Assembly: GCA_009193035.1 (NCBI GenBank) | Contig: SWDT01000011.1 | Span: 496,001 to 560,000 of the forward strand | Origin: Halicephalobus mephisto | Lineage: Eukaryota; Nematoda; Chromadorea; Rhabditida; Panagrolaimidae | Length of the DNA: 64,000 bases | Direction of reading: 5' to 3' | Part shown: positions 11,501 through 21,855 of the stretch, piece after piece | How positions within the stretch are numbered: the first letter of the stretch is position 1 | Layout of the letters: every line of letters begins with the position of its first letter | Program-made: the position numbers and the translations under genes | The notes under the pieces: generated by a model | Seen by the model: only the letters and a program-made list of their open reading frames with translations | The model's database searches: none | What the model was told of the DNA's origin: nothing

Positions 11501-13294
11501 TGGCACCTACAACGACGACATCAGAGACGAATTGACGACTCCGGATTGTATATCCGTTCCGACCGTTTATCCACAAACAGCAGCCGATGCTCGGAATTTG
11601 TATTACAATTTTGGAGAAAAATGTTTGTTTATTTTTTATAATTAGGATTTTTCGAAATATTTTAGAATCTTAGAAATTTTAAAATTTCAAAGGAAATTTA
11701 CAAAAATATATATTTTTAATTTTTGAAATAATGTTTTTAATTTGTTATTTTAGGGAGGATGGACAGGAATCTACAGTTGCCGGTCCTCTTCCAGACGGAC
11801 CATAAGCCGATTTACGATCCTTTGAGTTTCGCGAATCCGAGATACGAGCCCCTCTTCGATCCATACTACTACAGTAACTACAGTGCTTTTGAGTCTTTTA
11901 TTTTCAGCCGAGAAGAAGTCAGAGTGGCCTGTCAGGGGATCCCTTCGTGTGAATACGACTACTTGATGACGGGAAGACGGGAAATTGGACTAGATACCCT
12001 AGGATTCGAAAAAAAATTCGAAGAATACAAAAAACGCGGAGAAACTAGACTTGTTAGTTGTGGTCCTTTGGTGAAAAATCCAGGTGTCATCAAATTTCCT
12101 CCAGGCAATAATTATCTTCATGGTGTTACTGTAACTTTCACATGTAAACCGGAGTATTTTCTTCATGGAGATCAACAAAGGACTTGTGTAAACGGCAGCT
12201 GGAGTCCTGGATGGTGGGTATGGTGCCGATCTAGATCAGAAGAATACGCTTTAAAATGGATGACGGGAATCCTGAGTTCTGTCGCGATAGTTCTGGCTAT
12301 TGTAACAATTTTTGCCATGTGTATCATGTACGGTAGACAACGTCAAAGAGAATTCATCAGAAGAAAATACATGAAAAGTCCTACGTAAGTTATTTCATTT
12401 TTGGTTTTATCAAAGTTGACAATCAGAGTTCGAAGTCAAAGTTGACCATCAAACTTCGAGGTCGAAGTTGATCATTAAAGTTCGATCTTGAAGTTAAAAG
12501 TCAAGGTTAATTATTAAAGTTCGAAATCAAAGTTGATCGTCAAATTTTAAGGTTGAACTTTAATGATCAACTTCAACCTCGAAGTTAGAAGTCAAAGTTA
12601 ATTATTAAAGTTCGAAATCAAAGTTAGAAGTCAAAGTTAATTATTAAAGTTCGAAATCAAAGTTAGAAGTCAAAGTTGACCATCAAATTTTGAGGTCGAA
12701 CTTTAATGATCAACTTCAACTTCGAAGTTAAAAGTCAAGATTAATTGTTAAAGTTCGAAATCAAAGTTAGAAGTCAAAGTTGACTATCAAATTTTGAGGT
12801 TGAAGTTGATCATTAAACGTTGACTTCGAAATTCGAGATCAAAGTTGGCAATCAGAGTTCAAAATCAAAGTTGACCATCAAATTTTGAGGTTGAACTTTA
12901 ATGATCAACATCAACTTCGAAGTTAGAAGTCAAAGTTAACTGTTAAAGTTCGAAGTCGACTTTAAAGTTCTCAATCAAAATTGGAATTTTTCGTGTTAAG
13001 ACGATATTCATAGATTTTTCTACTTTAATAATTTATATTTAAATTTATAACAATTGATATATGGATTTTTGGGATCAAAAATGACTCACAAATCATGTTT
13101 TAAAATGAAAAATCTGAATTTTGACTTTTAACTTTTAACTTTTAACGGAACATTGATTTTCTGAGAAATTATAATTTTTTAGAACTTTTTCTGCAAAGAA
13201 AACGCCTGTTCCGCAAGTGAGACTGACGGACCAGATCTCTCCGAATCCAGAACCGCGATCGACAGATTTCCAAGGTCGAACAACATCTGTCTGA
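5582..13294 (+). CDS. NIDO-AMOP-VWD-sushi type I membrane protein
   Basis: Nine exons join with matching phases: 5582-6079, 6948-7901, 7946-8069, 8501-9013, 9715-9853, 9921-10692, 11352-11622, 11754-12384 and 13183-13294. They give 1337 aa. In order the protein has a signal peptide (1-18), a NIDO-like region beginning at DLDFFFPYYG, a beta-rich middle region and an AMOP domain (about 665-765, with CPCSLDQA and GQMCCYD). A von Willebrand D domain (about 835-1080, ITTFDGQRYSFNG), one sushi module (about 1192-1248, four cysteines), a transmembrane helix (about 1261-1283) and a short basic tail follow. This is the arrangement of MUC4/SUSD2-like proteins and of a large nematode sushi protein (C. 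elegans K03H1.5 type). A role in cell-surface adhesion or extracellular matrix is inferred. Several introns are filled with tandem repeats. Confidence 0.93.
6240..6690. repeat. three direct copies of an about 145-bp unit in intron 1 of the sushi gene
   Basis: Segments CAGGATTCTGAAGGCTGAAT and TTATTACTGTATTATAAATG recur in order near 6320, 6455 and 6600. Confidence 0.85.
8085..8495. repeat. low-complexity TTTTAGATTTTAAA repeats in intron 3 of the sushi gene
   Basis: Short ATTTTAGATTTTTAAA-type units follow two copies of a CGAGAGAATTT segment. Nothing coding was seen. Confidence 0.65.
9014..9714. repeat. degenerate repeats in intron 4 of the sushi gene
   Basis: Diverged copies of CATAATCTTCCAGAATCC, GTGGGATTTTCTGAAAGC and TTTCTGGAAGAATTCAGAA fill the intron. 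No exon-like segment was found in frame. Confidence 0.6.
10740..11200. repeat. four copies of an about 115-bp unit in intron 6 of the sushi gene
   Basis: Each unit carries TTCATATATAAGTAATTTTC, GAATTTAGGTAATT and ATGTTAAATCC. The GAATTTAGGTAATT piece contains back-to-back splice-like AG and GT signals. Confidence 0.8.
12400..13000. repeat. minisatellite of GTCAAAGTTGAC/TTCGAAGT units in the last intron of the sushi gene
   Basis: Units of 15-45 bp built on TCAAAGTTGACCATCAAA, AAAGTTCGAAATCAAAG and their reverse complements (AACTTTAATGATCAAC) alternate through the intron. Because both orientations occur, RNA from it could fold back. Confidence 0.8.
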
Positions 13295-14167
13295 ACTAGA
13301 TTTGGGTCCTAACTCGTTTTTATCATTTATCTTCAATTTTGAAGTTTTAACAAAACAATCGTCTTTTGAAAATTTCCGCAAAAAACAAAAATTATAAAAA
13401 TAGTCCATATTAGACATGTGTGTTTTTTTTCAAAATCAGATTTCTTTAATTTTTTACTTTTTGAAAATTTCAATAAATTAATAAAAATGGATATAATTTT
13501 TTTGTAATTTTATTGAAAACCAGATTTTTTGTTTTTTTTGTTTTAAAACTTCTTGCAAATAAATCAAAAACGACAAAAATGGCCTGCAGTGGACAAAAAA
13601 GTGTTTCATTTTTGTCTGGCCAGTATTTTTTATATATTGAAAATCTCCACAATAAAAAAACAAAAAATTATTAAACAATTTTAAAAAATTTTAATAAAAA
13701 AAATTGAAAAAATTTAAAATTATTAAAGAATTTTCAAAAATAAAAAATAATTTTAAAAATAAAATTTTAATAATTTTATTAAAAATTATATTTTTTTAAT
13801 TTTTGCAATTTAAAAAAATTTTTTTTATTTTTATTCAAAATTTGATTTTTTTTAATTTTCGTAATTTAAAAAAATCAAAAATGATGAAATTGACCAAAAA
13901 TGAACGTGTTTCAATTTTTTACCAGATTTCTCCTATTTTTCGCGTTCCATAAGTTGATAAATAAAAATGATAAAAATGGCCGCTGATGGACATAAAAGTG
14001 TTTCGATCTTATTCGAGACCAGATTTTCCATATTTTTACGAACCAGACTGGTTTGAAACTGGCGACGTTGCGTGACGAAGGAGGAGTGTTGTAACTGATG
14101 CTTATCGAACTACTCTGAACAGGGGCTTCTCCCGGAGAAAGGATCCATCGCAGTCTGTTCTTCCAGC
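13295..14167. other. AT-rich intergenic region and carboxypeptidase upstream region
   Basis: The stretch contains poly-A/T-rich, weakly repeated sequence (two or three GACAAAAAAGTGTTTC-like segments). From 14040 it becomes GC-balanced ahead of the next gene. A GATA-type hexamer (CTTATC, about 14101-14106) lies about 65 bp before the ATG. GATA sites are typical of nematode intestinal genes, which would suit a digestive carboxypeptidase, but one hexamer is weak evidence. Confidence 0.4.
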
Positions 14168-16282
14168 ATGTCTAGATTCGGAGCCCTGCTTCTAACGTGG
14201 TGAGTTATTTCGCAACCACTACATCATTGAAATTCGTACGTACAAAAACGGCAAACGAGGAAAAAGCGATATACTGTAAAAATTCTAATAGAAGAACAGC
14301 TTGTTTATTTTTTAATCCTTTAAAAGTAATGGCCATCTAATAGAGATGTCCTTTTATTAGAATTTTTACGGTATACTTTTTCGGAATTTTTGAATTCCCG
14401 CGCAGAGAGAGAGGACTTTATAAAAGTAGAAAAAAGGTAAATTTGGCAACTCTCTTCCTTTATTTTTCTACAACAATCCTAAAAATTTGTGGAATTTTCT
14501 GACGGAAGATTTTCACTTTAATTTTTATAATAAAGTGATATTTTTGAATTCCCGCGCAGAGAGAGGACTTTATAAAAGTAGAAAAAAAGGTAAATTTGGC
14601 AACTCTTTCTTTTACTTTTCTACAACAATCCTAAAAATTTGTAGAATTTTTTTGACGAAAGATTTTCATTTTCATTTTAATTTTTATAATAAAGTGATAT
14701 TTTTGAATTCCCGCGCAGAGAGAGAGGACTTTATAAAAGTAGAAAAATATATCGATTTGAGTTTATATATATTTGTGTATTTTTTGATATATTTATTTCA
14801 GCCTCTTTTTTATGGTCAGAAGTCAGGATTTTGATTTCACAAATTACCATGACTATGTGGAGATCGAAAACTACATCAGAGATGTCGCCAGAATGCACCC
14901 GGAGATCGTATCTTTGAGGTGGGGCTGGGGTCTCGAATGAGGGCAGGAAACTGATCGGATTGAAGATCGGATCCCCTGTTCAAAACGTGGATAAACCGGC
15001 CATCTATATTGACGGCGGGAATCACGCTAGAGAATGGCCGGCTTTCCATACGACATTGTACTTCATAGACCGACTAGTTTCGAACTACAGAAGGGACCCT
15101 TTGATTACCAACTACATCGACAAATTGAACTTTTTTATTTTCCCGGTTCTTAATCCTGATGGATTTATTTTTTCTAGAACTTCTACAGTATCTCTTATCA
15201 GACAATGGAGGAAAAACAGGTCCTTGGCGAACTGCACCGGGACCACGGCCTTCAACAAAAAAGGCGTCTGTTGCGAAGGCGTGGATCTCAATAGAAACTT
15301 CGACATTGCCTTCAAATCCACTAATTATCCCTTCAATAATCCTTGTTCTGACGAGTATCAAGGACCTTATCCGTTCAGCGAACCCGAAACCAGGGCCTTC
15401 AGAGACTTCTTACTCAGTCCAGAAGCTCAGCGGATTCACGCTTTCGTCAGCTTCCACACCCATGGCCAGCTCTTCATTTTACCGTATAATTACAGAAGAC
15501 GGGTTTATCCTACTGATTATTCAGATCTTGTTAGTTCATTTTTTGGGAATTTTTCAAAGGATTTCAGAAATCCCAAAATTTAGGATTTTAAATTTTCGAA
15601 TTTTTCTAAAAATTTAAAACTTAAAATCCCGTCGAATTTTCCAGAATCCTCCAAAACCAAGTAGAAGATTCTAAAAGTTCTTCAAATTGATGTCGAAACA
15701 ATTTTGTAAAAATTTTTATTTTTAAATTTTCCAAATTTTTTGATTTTTTAAAATTTAAAATTTAAAATTTTTTATATTTTTAATTTTTTGTATTTTTAAA
15801 ACTTTTTATATTTTTATATTTTTTAAAATTTTTTATTTTTTAAAATTTTATTTTTTATATTTTTTAAAATTTTTTATCTTTTATATTTTTTTAAATTTTA
15901 TACTTTTGATTTTTTAAATTTAATTAATTTACAAAATTGCAGTTGGCCCTGGCCCATAGAGCTGCTGAAGCCATCAGAAACCAGCACGGCACGGAGTACA
16001 GAATCGGGACGGCTGCGGACATGCTCGGACCAGTGACGGGTTCGGCTTCAGATTGGGTGAAAAAAAACACTTTCATCAAATACGTCTACACCATCGAATT
16101 GCCTCCTGAACTTAGAAGTATTTTTAAATTTCATTATAATTATCATTAATAAAATAATTTCAGCTTCTTTTGCATTCCAAATGAAGCCTCATTGGTTATT
16201 GCCGACGGCAAAGGAAACCTGGGTCGGAACAAAAATCATCATCGACCAAGTCATGCGGGAATTTGCTGGATTCGCCGTTTAA
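14168..16282 (+). CDS. M14 zinc carboxypeptidase, secreted; one-base frameshift
   Basis: Four exons (14168-14199, 14802-15529, 15943-16117, 16164-16282) give about 350 aa if one extra base at 14938-14940 is ignored. As written, exon 2 meets TGA there, in the middle of the conserved 'EGR' motif region. All junction phases agree only when a single base is skipped. Catalytic residues are present: the zinc ligands His and Glu of GNHAREW, the DLNRNFD arginine, the third zinc-ligand His in SFHTHGQ, and the catalytic Glu in YTIELPPE. The signal peptide runs directly into the mature catalytic domain, so the usual propeptide of about 90 aa is absent from this model. Function: removal of C-terminal residues from peptides outside the cell. 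The frameshift may be an assembly error or a real lesion. Confidence 0.85.
14380..14750. repeat. tandem array, about 2.3 copies of a 155-bp unit in carboxypeptidase intron 1
   Basis: GAATTCCCGCGCAGAGAGAG, GGACTTTATAAAAGTAGAAA and TTTCTACAACAATCCTAAA recur at 14390, 14546 and 14704. Confidence 0.85.
15530..15942. other. carboxypeptidase intron 2, low complexity
   Basis: The intron has a GTTAGT donor and a TTGCAG acceptor. It is filled with TTTTTAAAATTTTTTATATT-like sequence and nothing coding was seen. Confidence 0.7.
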
Positions 16283-16399
16283 TTTTCTGTATATTCGAAT
16301 TAGTTGACACCGGTGTCCAGTTCGTCATTTTAAAAACGAAATCAGTGATTTCAATAAAACTATAAATAAAAAATTTTAAAACTTTAAATTTTAAAAATT

Positions 16400-17110
16400 T
16401 CAAAACTAAAAAGTTCATCAGTCCGCCTTTCGAGAAATAGTGTCTCGAAACGAAAAGTTCTCTTTTGAAAATCATCAAATCCGAATCGGAGGTTGTTCTT
16501 TTTCTACTTTTTCTACTTCTTGTTTTTTATTTTAATTATTTTCTTTTTTCTTTATTCTTTATTGATTTAATAAGCAAAAGTGGAAATCTATCTATGTTCT
16601 GGAAAGGCAGTGTCCCAACGCGAAAAGTCTTGTTTTGAAAATCATCAAATCCGAATCGGAGGTTGTTCTTATTCTTTTTTAAATCTTAATCCTATTTTTT
16701 TATTCTTTATTGATTTAGTAAGCAAAAGTGGAAATCCATCTGTATGGTTTCGGAAATTAGTATCTCGTCGCGAAAAGTCTTGTTTTGAAAATCATCAAAT
16801 CCGAATCGGAGGTTGTTCTTATTATTGTTTTGTGTCTCTTCGTCCTCTGTTTTCCCAACGGATAAAAAGTAAAAATCCATCTGAATATCCTCGAGGAGTC
16901 GTGTTCCCATCGCGTAGAATATATCTTCGGAAATCATCAGGTTTTACTCGAACGTTATCTTCCTGATTATTTTTCTCTTTCCGCTTACTTTCAACCATTT
17001 CTTTTTTCTTCTTGTTCCATTACTTCAGCAGTCAAACCTACCAAGTCTGCCATTATACCTTCGAGGAATATACCCTGACGCGGAAGTTTTTATGAAAATC
17101 ATAAAATTCG
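16400..17110. repeat. interspersed tandem copies between carboxypeptidase and proteasome genes
   Basis: CATCAAATCCGAATCGGAGG recurs near 16467, 16646 and 16796, each time preceded by a TGTCTCGAAACGAAAAGT-like segment. Weaker copies lie near 16880 and 17070. Spacing is 150-180 bp. Confidence 0.8.
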
Positions 17111-17140
17111 GAATTGTGATTTGTTTAATTTTTAAAAGTT

Positions 17141-17148
17141 TATTTCAG
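17141..17148 (+). other. 3' splice site just upstream of pbs-5 start (likely trans-splice acceptor)
   Basis: TATTTCAG ends at 17148, seven bases before the ATG, with no upstream exon visible. This is the usual layout of a spliced-leader acceptor. Confidence 0.55.
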
Positions 17149-17155
17149 ATTTACA

Positions 17156-18103
17156 ATGCTCGGAGGAAAAGTGTTCCGTGATGACGAAGAAGGTTACGAG
17201 AAATTCAAACAACTATGTCTGAACGAACCCAAAGTCACTGGATATGAGTTCATCCAGCCGCCCCTTGGGATCGATGTTCGTTTTTTCAATTTTCCATATA
17301 TGAATTTCGTAATTTTAGACTAAAGAATTCGTCAAATCTCACTTCGGACATGGAGCTAAGCAGAACAACATGCATTTCGTCAAAGGAACGACCACCCTGG
17401 CTTTCATCTACGAACCGTTGACCGAAAACGACCTCGGAGGCATCGTCGTTGCCGTCGATTCTCGTGCTTCTGCTGGAGAGTACATTTCTTCCAAGAGTGT
17501 CATGAAGATTCTGGATATTGGAGACAGAATGGTAGCCACTATGGCCGGAGGAGCCGCAGACTGCCAGTTTTGGACCCGTGTTGTTGCCATGTATTGCAAG
17601 TCAGTTTTGTTTTTGAATTTTAACATTGTCAATTGTATTTTTCCAGTTTGTACGAACTCCGTGAGAAATCCGAAATCACCGTCAGTGCTGCTAGCAAGTA
17701 CTTTGCTAATCAACTTTACGGCTACCGTAACAAGGGTCTTTCTGTCGGTTCCATGGTTGCCGGATATGACAAAAGAGGACCAGCCATTTTCCAAGTCGAC
17801 AGTGAAGGTACCCGTCTTCCACTTCGTCTCTGTTCAATCGGATCTGGATCTTTGAATGCCTATGGTGTCTTGGATACTCATTACAGACCGAAAATGACTG
17901 ACGAAGAAGCCCTCAAACTCGGTCGTAGAGCAATTCTGCTCGCTACTTTCCGTGATTCTGGATCTGGTGGTTACTGTAACGTCGCCCACATCACTTCCAA
18001 AGGAAAAACTCGATATCCACCAGTCGATGTCCAGACATTATTCAACGAGTTCGCTGATGAACTCAAGCGGGACTATGCTTTCGAGCCACCGACTGATGAA
18101 TAA
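17156..18103 (+). CDS. pbs-5: 20S proteasome subunit beta type 5
   Basis: Three exons (17156-17275, 17319-17599, 17647-18103) give 285 aa. A propeptide of 63 residues ends in FVKG. It is followed by Thr64 (TTTLAF), the N-terminal threonine nucleophile of the mature subunit. VAVDSRAS, the SSKSVMKI lysine, GGAADCQFW and GSGSLNAYGVLD are all standard for beta-5. The subunit supplies the chymotrypsin-like activity of the proteasome core. Introns are 43 and 47 bp. The next gene starts 153 bp downstream on the same strand. The identification is secure. Confidence 0.96.
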
Positions 18104-18250
18104 CCGTCTCCCCCGGTCTCTGATGTATCCTCTATAAGTTATTATGAAACTTCTTGTAATGAAAATTGAATTTTATGTATTTTTGGATTCATATAGGTTC
18201 AAATACCTGTTGTTTATTTTTATTTTTCTTATTTTTTGGAATATTTAATG

Positions 18251-18256
18251 TTTTAG
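18251..18256 (+). other. 3' splice site abutting the lsm-5 ATG (likely SL acceptor)
   Basis: TTTTAG ends at 18256 and the ATG starts at 18257. No upstream exon fits. The position, 153 bp after the pbs-5 stop, suits a downstream operon gene. Confidence 0.6.
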
Positions 18257-18582
18257 ATGTCGACAACTGCTTCGACTACTGTTAATCCATCGACTTTGAT
18301 GCCTTTAGAATTGGTGGATAAATGTATTGGATCTAGAATTTGGGTTATTTTGAAAAGTAAGAATTTTTTTAAACAATAAAAATAATAAATTAAATTTTAG
18401 ATGAACGTGAAATCGTAGGCACTCTGATCGGTTTTGATGATTTTGTTAACATGGTTCTTGAAGATGTTACTGAATTTGAAGCAACACCTGAAGGAGTTAG
18501 AAAAACAAAACTTGATCAGATTTTACTAAATGGTAATCATATTACAATGCTTGTACCTGGAGGTGAAGGTCCGAAAGTTTAA
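18257..18582 (+). CDS. lsm-5: U6 snRNA-associated Sm-like protein LSm5
   Basis: Two exons (18257-18356, 18401-18582; 44-bp intron) give 93 aa, the usual LSM5 length. The Sm1 fold runs from [13 protein letters not shown] to [13 protein letters not shown]. The Sm2 motif [18 protein letters not shown] is nearly identical across animals. LSm5 is part of the LSm1-7 ring (mRNA decapping) and the LSm2-8 ring (U6 snRNA). It lies directly downstream of pbs-5 and probably shares its transcript. Confidence 0.96.
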
Positions 18583-18816
18583 TTTTTTTGATCTCCAAGT
18601 TTCTTGTAATTTCTTTATTTAAATCAAAATTCAAACATGAAAGGCAAGATTGAAAAATTAAAACTTGTAAAATTAATGTGATAATATTGATATATGAAAG
18701 CGCTAAAAAATCGCACGAAATTTTTTGATTTTTTTAAATTTTGGACGGTAAATTTAAAAAATCATTTAAAAAATTAGTCCCGAATACTGTGATCATTTCC
18801 TGAGGTAAAAAAACTT

Positions 18817-21473
18817 TTAATTTTGACCCCGATTTCTTGTTCTTCGATTTGATGATGGAGTATTTGATGGTGGAATTTCTCTAGAATCTTGAGAATATGT
18901 AGGAGGTTGGGGTAAATTATTTGTTTGAGAAAAATTAATACTTGGACAATTAGAAACAGCTTGTTCATATGATGGTGGAGGTTCTATTGGTTTAAATTCA
19001 TCATTTGGTAATGAAGGTAATCGTGGATTATATACTGGAATGTTTTCTAATCTAACAATATGTCCATGATTTCTTCCAAAATTTTGATGACAATCATTTA
19101 ATAAATTTTCTTGAATCATCAATGTTTGAGGATCATCGAATCTATGTCGATGTCTTTCAATATAACGAGGTCTTCTTACGTCAGCTGGACCTCTGTTCCG
19201 TCGTCGATCTGAAAAAACCAAAAATATTAAAATTCAACAAAATCATTTAAAAATAATTTCATATAAATTCCAATTTTTCCTACATATAAACTTTGATTTT
19301 TTTATAGATTTAAAAATTTCAATTTTTTATAAATTTTAATTTTATAATTTTTTATTTTTTTTATAAATTTTAATTTTTTATTTTTTTGTAAATTTTTATC
19401 AACAAAATCCAAAAATTATAAATTTAATTTAAATTAAAAATAATTCCTGATCGAAGAAATATGAATTGTGAGAATTTCACCAGAATTCAAAACAAAAAAT
19501 ATTTTTTGATTTTCACACAACATTGCAATCGACGATTCTGTTATTTAATTATATTTTTAAAATTATAATTATTTCGAAATTATAATTTTTTAATTTTCAA
19601 AACTGCAATATTTTCGAAATTAATGATTTTTGAAATTTTCAAAATTACGGTATTTTCGAAATTATAATTTTTTTGAAATTTCTAAAATTACGGTATTTCC
19701 AAACTTACGTTCTCTAGGTGAATTAGATCTTTTCGGACAAAAATCCAATCTGCAAATAACGCAACAAAGAGCAATAATAGCGATACAGATCAACGGAATT
19801 CCAAGAACTGCAAACCAACTAGCTGCATAATGTTCACAAAACTGTCCCGTGTACCAGTTATCTATACATTTACAAGTTCCATTTGACAACGGTCTACCTC
19901 CATTTTGACAGTGAATTGTTTCACAATGTTTTCCTGTAATAAATTGTGGATGAGGACATTTACAAATTTCTTCAATAGGAGTTGTTTTAATTTTTACAAT
20001 AGTTCCATTATTTAGACATTGTCGTTTTTCACAGTGATCTCCGAGAAAGTATTCTGGACAAAAACATTTTCCTCCAAGTCTCTTCGTGCCTCCATTAAGG
20101 CAATCTGGCGTGAATCCGACCATCGTTTTCACTTTATTCCATATTCCAGAAACAATTTCACTGATTTCTGAAAAATATTAATTAAAAAATTCAAATTTCT
20201 TAAAAAATAAAATTCAAATTTCTTAAAAAATAAAAATTCAAATTTCTTAAAAAATAAAAATTAAAATTTGTTAAAAAATAAAAATCAAATTTCTTAAAAA
20301 ATAAAAATTCAAATTTCTTAAAAAATAAAACTATATTTAAAAAAAACTAAAATCATAAATTTAAAAGAAAAATAAAATCAAATTAAAAAAATTAAAATTA
20401 TAAATTTTCTAAAATACGATAAAATTAACTAAATAATTCTGAAACTTTAGAATGTACTGGAAAATTTGAATTTTATTTTAAAATTTTTATAATTAAATAA
20501 AAAATCAAAAACTTTAAATTCGAAAAATTTAAAATACAAAATTACAATTTCATTCAAATATTCATTTCTCCATGTTTTTCAAAAACGACCAAATCCGGAT
20601 ATGGTTTCCAAAAAAAGAACAAATTGGAACACAAACCATTTAAATTTTCGCCATTTCGTTTGACAATAATTTCTAGTGCCATTTGCGCAACAGCTGTTGA
20701 TTATAAACCCTAATACAAGAAAACCAAAAATAATTATCTTAATAAAAAAAGTAGCAAAAACTAAAACTTTTAAAATGCTTATTTTACGTAAAGCGGATTA
20801 ATGTCAAAAATTATCCTAAGAACAAAGTCAAAAATTATCCCAAAAACAAAGTCAAAAATTATCTTAAAAAAGTTAAAAAATTATCATTTTAAAAAAGGTT
20901 GAAAATTCTTTTTTAAACAAAATTATAAAAAATTAAAAAATCAACGTTTAAGAATCAAATGTCCGGAACACTAGTGTCTCAACACGCCAAAAATTTAAAA
21001 ATAATTTAAAAATTTAAAAATTAATTTAAAAATTAAAAATTTAAAAATAATTTTAAAATTTAAAAATAATTTTAAAATTAAAAATTAAAAAATAAAAATT
21101 AAAAAATAAAAAAAAACAAACCTCCTGATTCTTTTTTATTTTCGTTATTAGTTGATAAAATAGAAATCGGGGGTTTGGTAGGCGGGGGTGAAGGTACGGG
21201 TTCGGGCGACGTTGATAACGTTGGTTTATATTTCGTTGAATTAAAATTTACATCTACATTTTTCGATCCAGATTCTGCAAATGATCTCCAGGAATCTGTT
21301 GAATCATCTAAAGAAACAATTTTAGATTCAACCGGAATTGTTAAATCTTTTATTTTTTCTTTTTTTCTTCGATTTTCTTTCAATCGTTCTAGCTTATTCA
21401 CGTATTCTTCCTTCGTCCGCCTTCCATCCAGGCCCGTCCCATCCGTCTGAATCGATGTTTCAGAGACCATCAT
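18817..21473 (-). CDS. EGF-repeat single-pass membrane protein with PPxY tail
   Basis: Four minus-strand exons (21473-21122, 20693-20637, 20167-19709, 19208-18817) give 419 aa with consistent phase. Residues 1-117 are hydrophilic, with a charged helical stretch and a proline-rich segment. Three EGF-like modules span about 159-250, each with CxNGG or CxNNG and CxC patterns. A transmembrane helix (about 252-276) is followed by a basic stop-transfer stretch. The cytoplasmic tail carries PPPSYEQA, a PPxY motif that can bind WW-domain ubiquitin ligases. No signal peptide is visible at the chosen ATG, although the EGF modules should be extracellular; an upstream exon could be missing. The 57-bp second exon is a judgement call, since skipping it also keeps frame. 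It is probably the last gene of the WDR12 operon. Confidence 0.75.
19210..19708. other. intron 3 of the EGF-repeat gene, AT-rich
   Basis: The intron is bounded by CGTAAGTTT and TTTTTTCAG on the minus strand. It holds TTTTCGAAATTATAATTTTT-like repeats and nothing coding. Confidence 0.65.
20168..20636. repeat. 24-bp tandem repeat in intron 2 of the EGF-repeat gene
   Basis: About seven copies of AAATTTCTTAAAAAATAAAA lie between 20195 and 20330, followed by AT-rich sequence. Confidence 0.75.
20694..21121. other. intron 1 of the EGF-repeat gene, AT-rich
   Basis: Low-complexity AAAAATTATCCTAAG and AATTTAAAAATAA runs. No exon was recognised. Confidence 0.6.
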
Positions 21474-21855
21474 GGCCTAAAAACAATGAAGAAATTAAAA
21501 ATATACAAAAATTCAAAAAATACAAAACATTTAAAAACCATATATGAAAATCTCAAAAAACTATATATGAAAGTTTTCAAAAAAGCATATATGAGAACCT
21601 CAAAAAATTATATGAAAATCTCAAGAAACTATATGAAAGTTTTCAAAAAACTATATATGAGAACTTCAAAAAACTATATATAAAAATTCGAAAAATATAT
21701 AAAAATCAAAAAACAAAATTTAAAAAATATAAATCGGCATTTTCAACCGTATTAAATTCAAAAAAAGTAATTTTAAAAAATGCGTTATAAACAATCCCGT
21801 TTTCTGCCAATCTCCAGAAAAACAAAAAATAAAAATAAAATAAAAAAAAATAAAA
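21474..21855. other. spacer between the C1orf43-like and EGF-repeat genes
   Basis: On the minus strand a TTTTTAG acceptor ends at 21477, four bases before the ATG of the EGF gene, so it is a likely trans-splice site. The rest is AT-rich, with AACTATATATGAAAGTTTTC repeats at 21540-21690. Confidence 0.55.

Noticed and set aside
14917..14944. A 28-bp GT-AG intron to avoid the TGA in the carboxypeptidase
   Set aside because: It would delete the conserved EGR motif region, and it is shorter than any convincing intron in the window.
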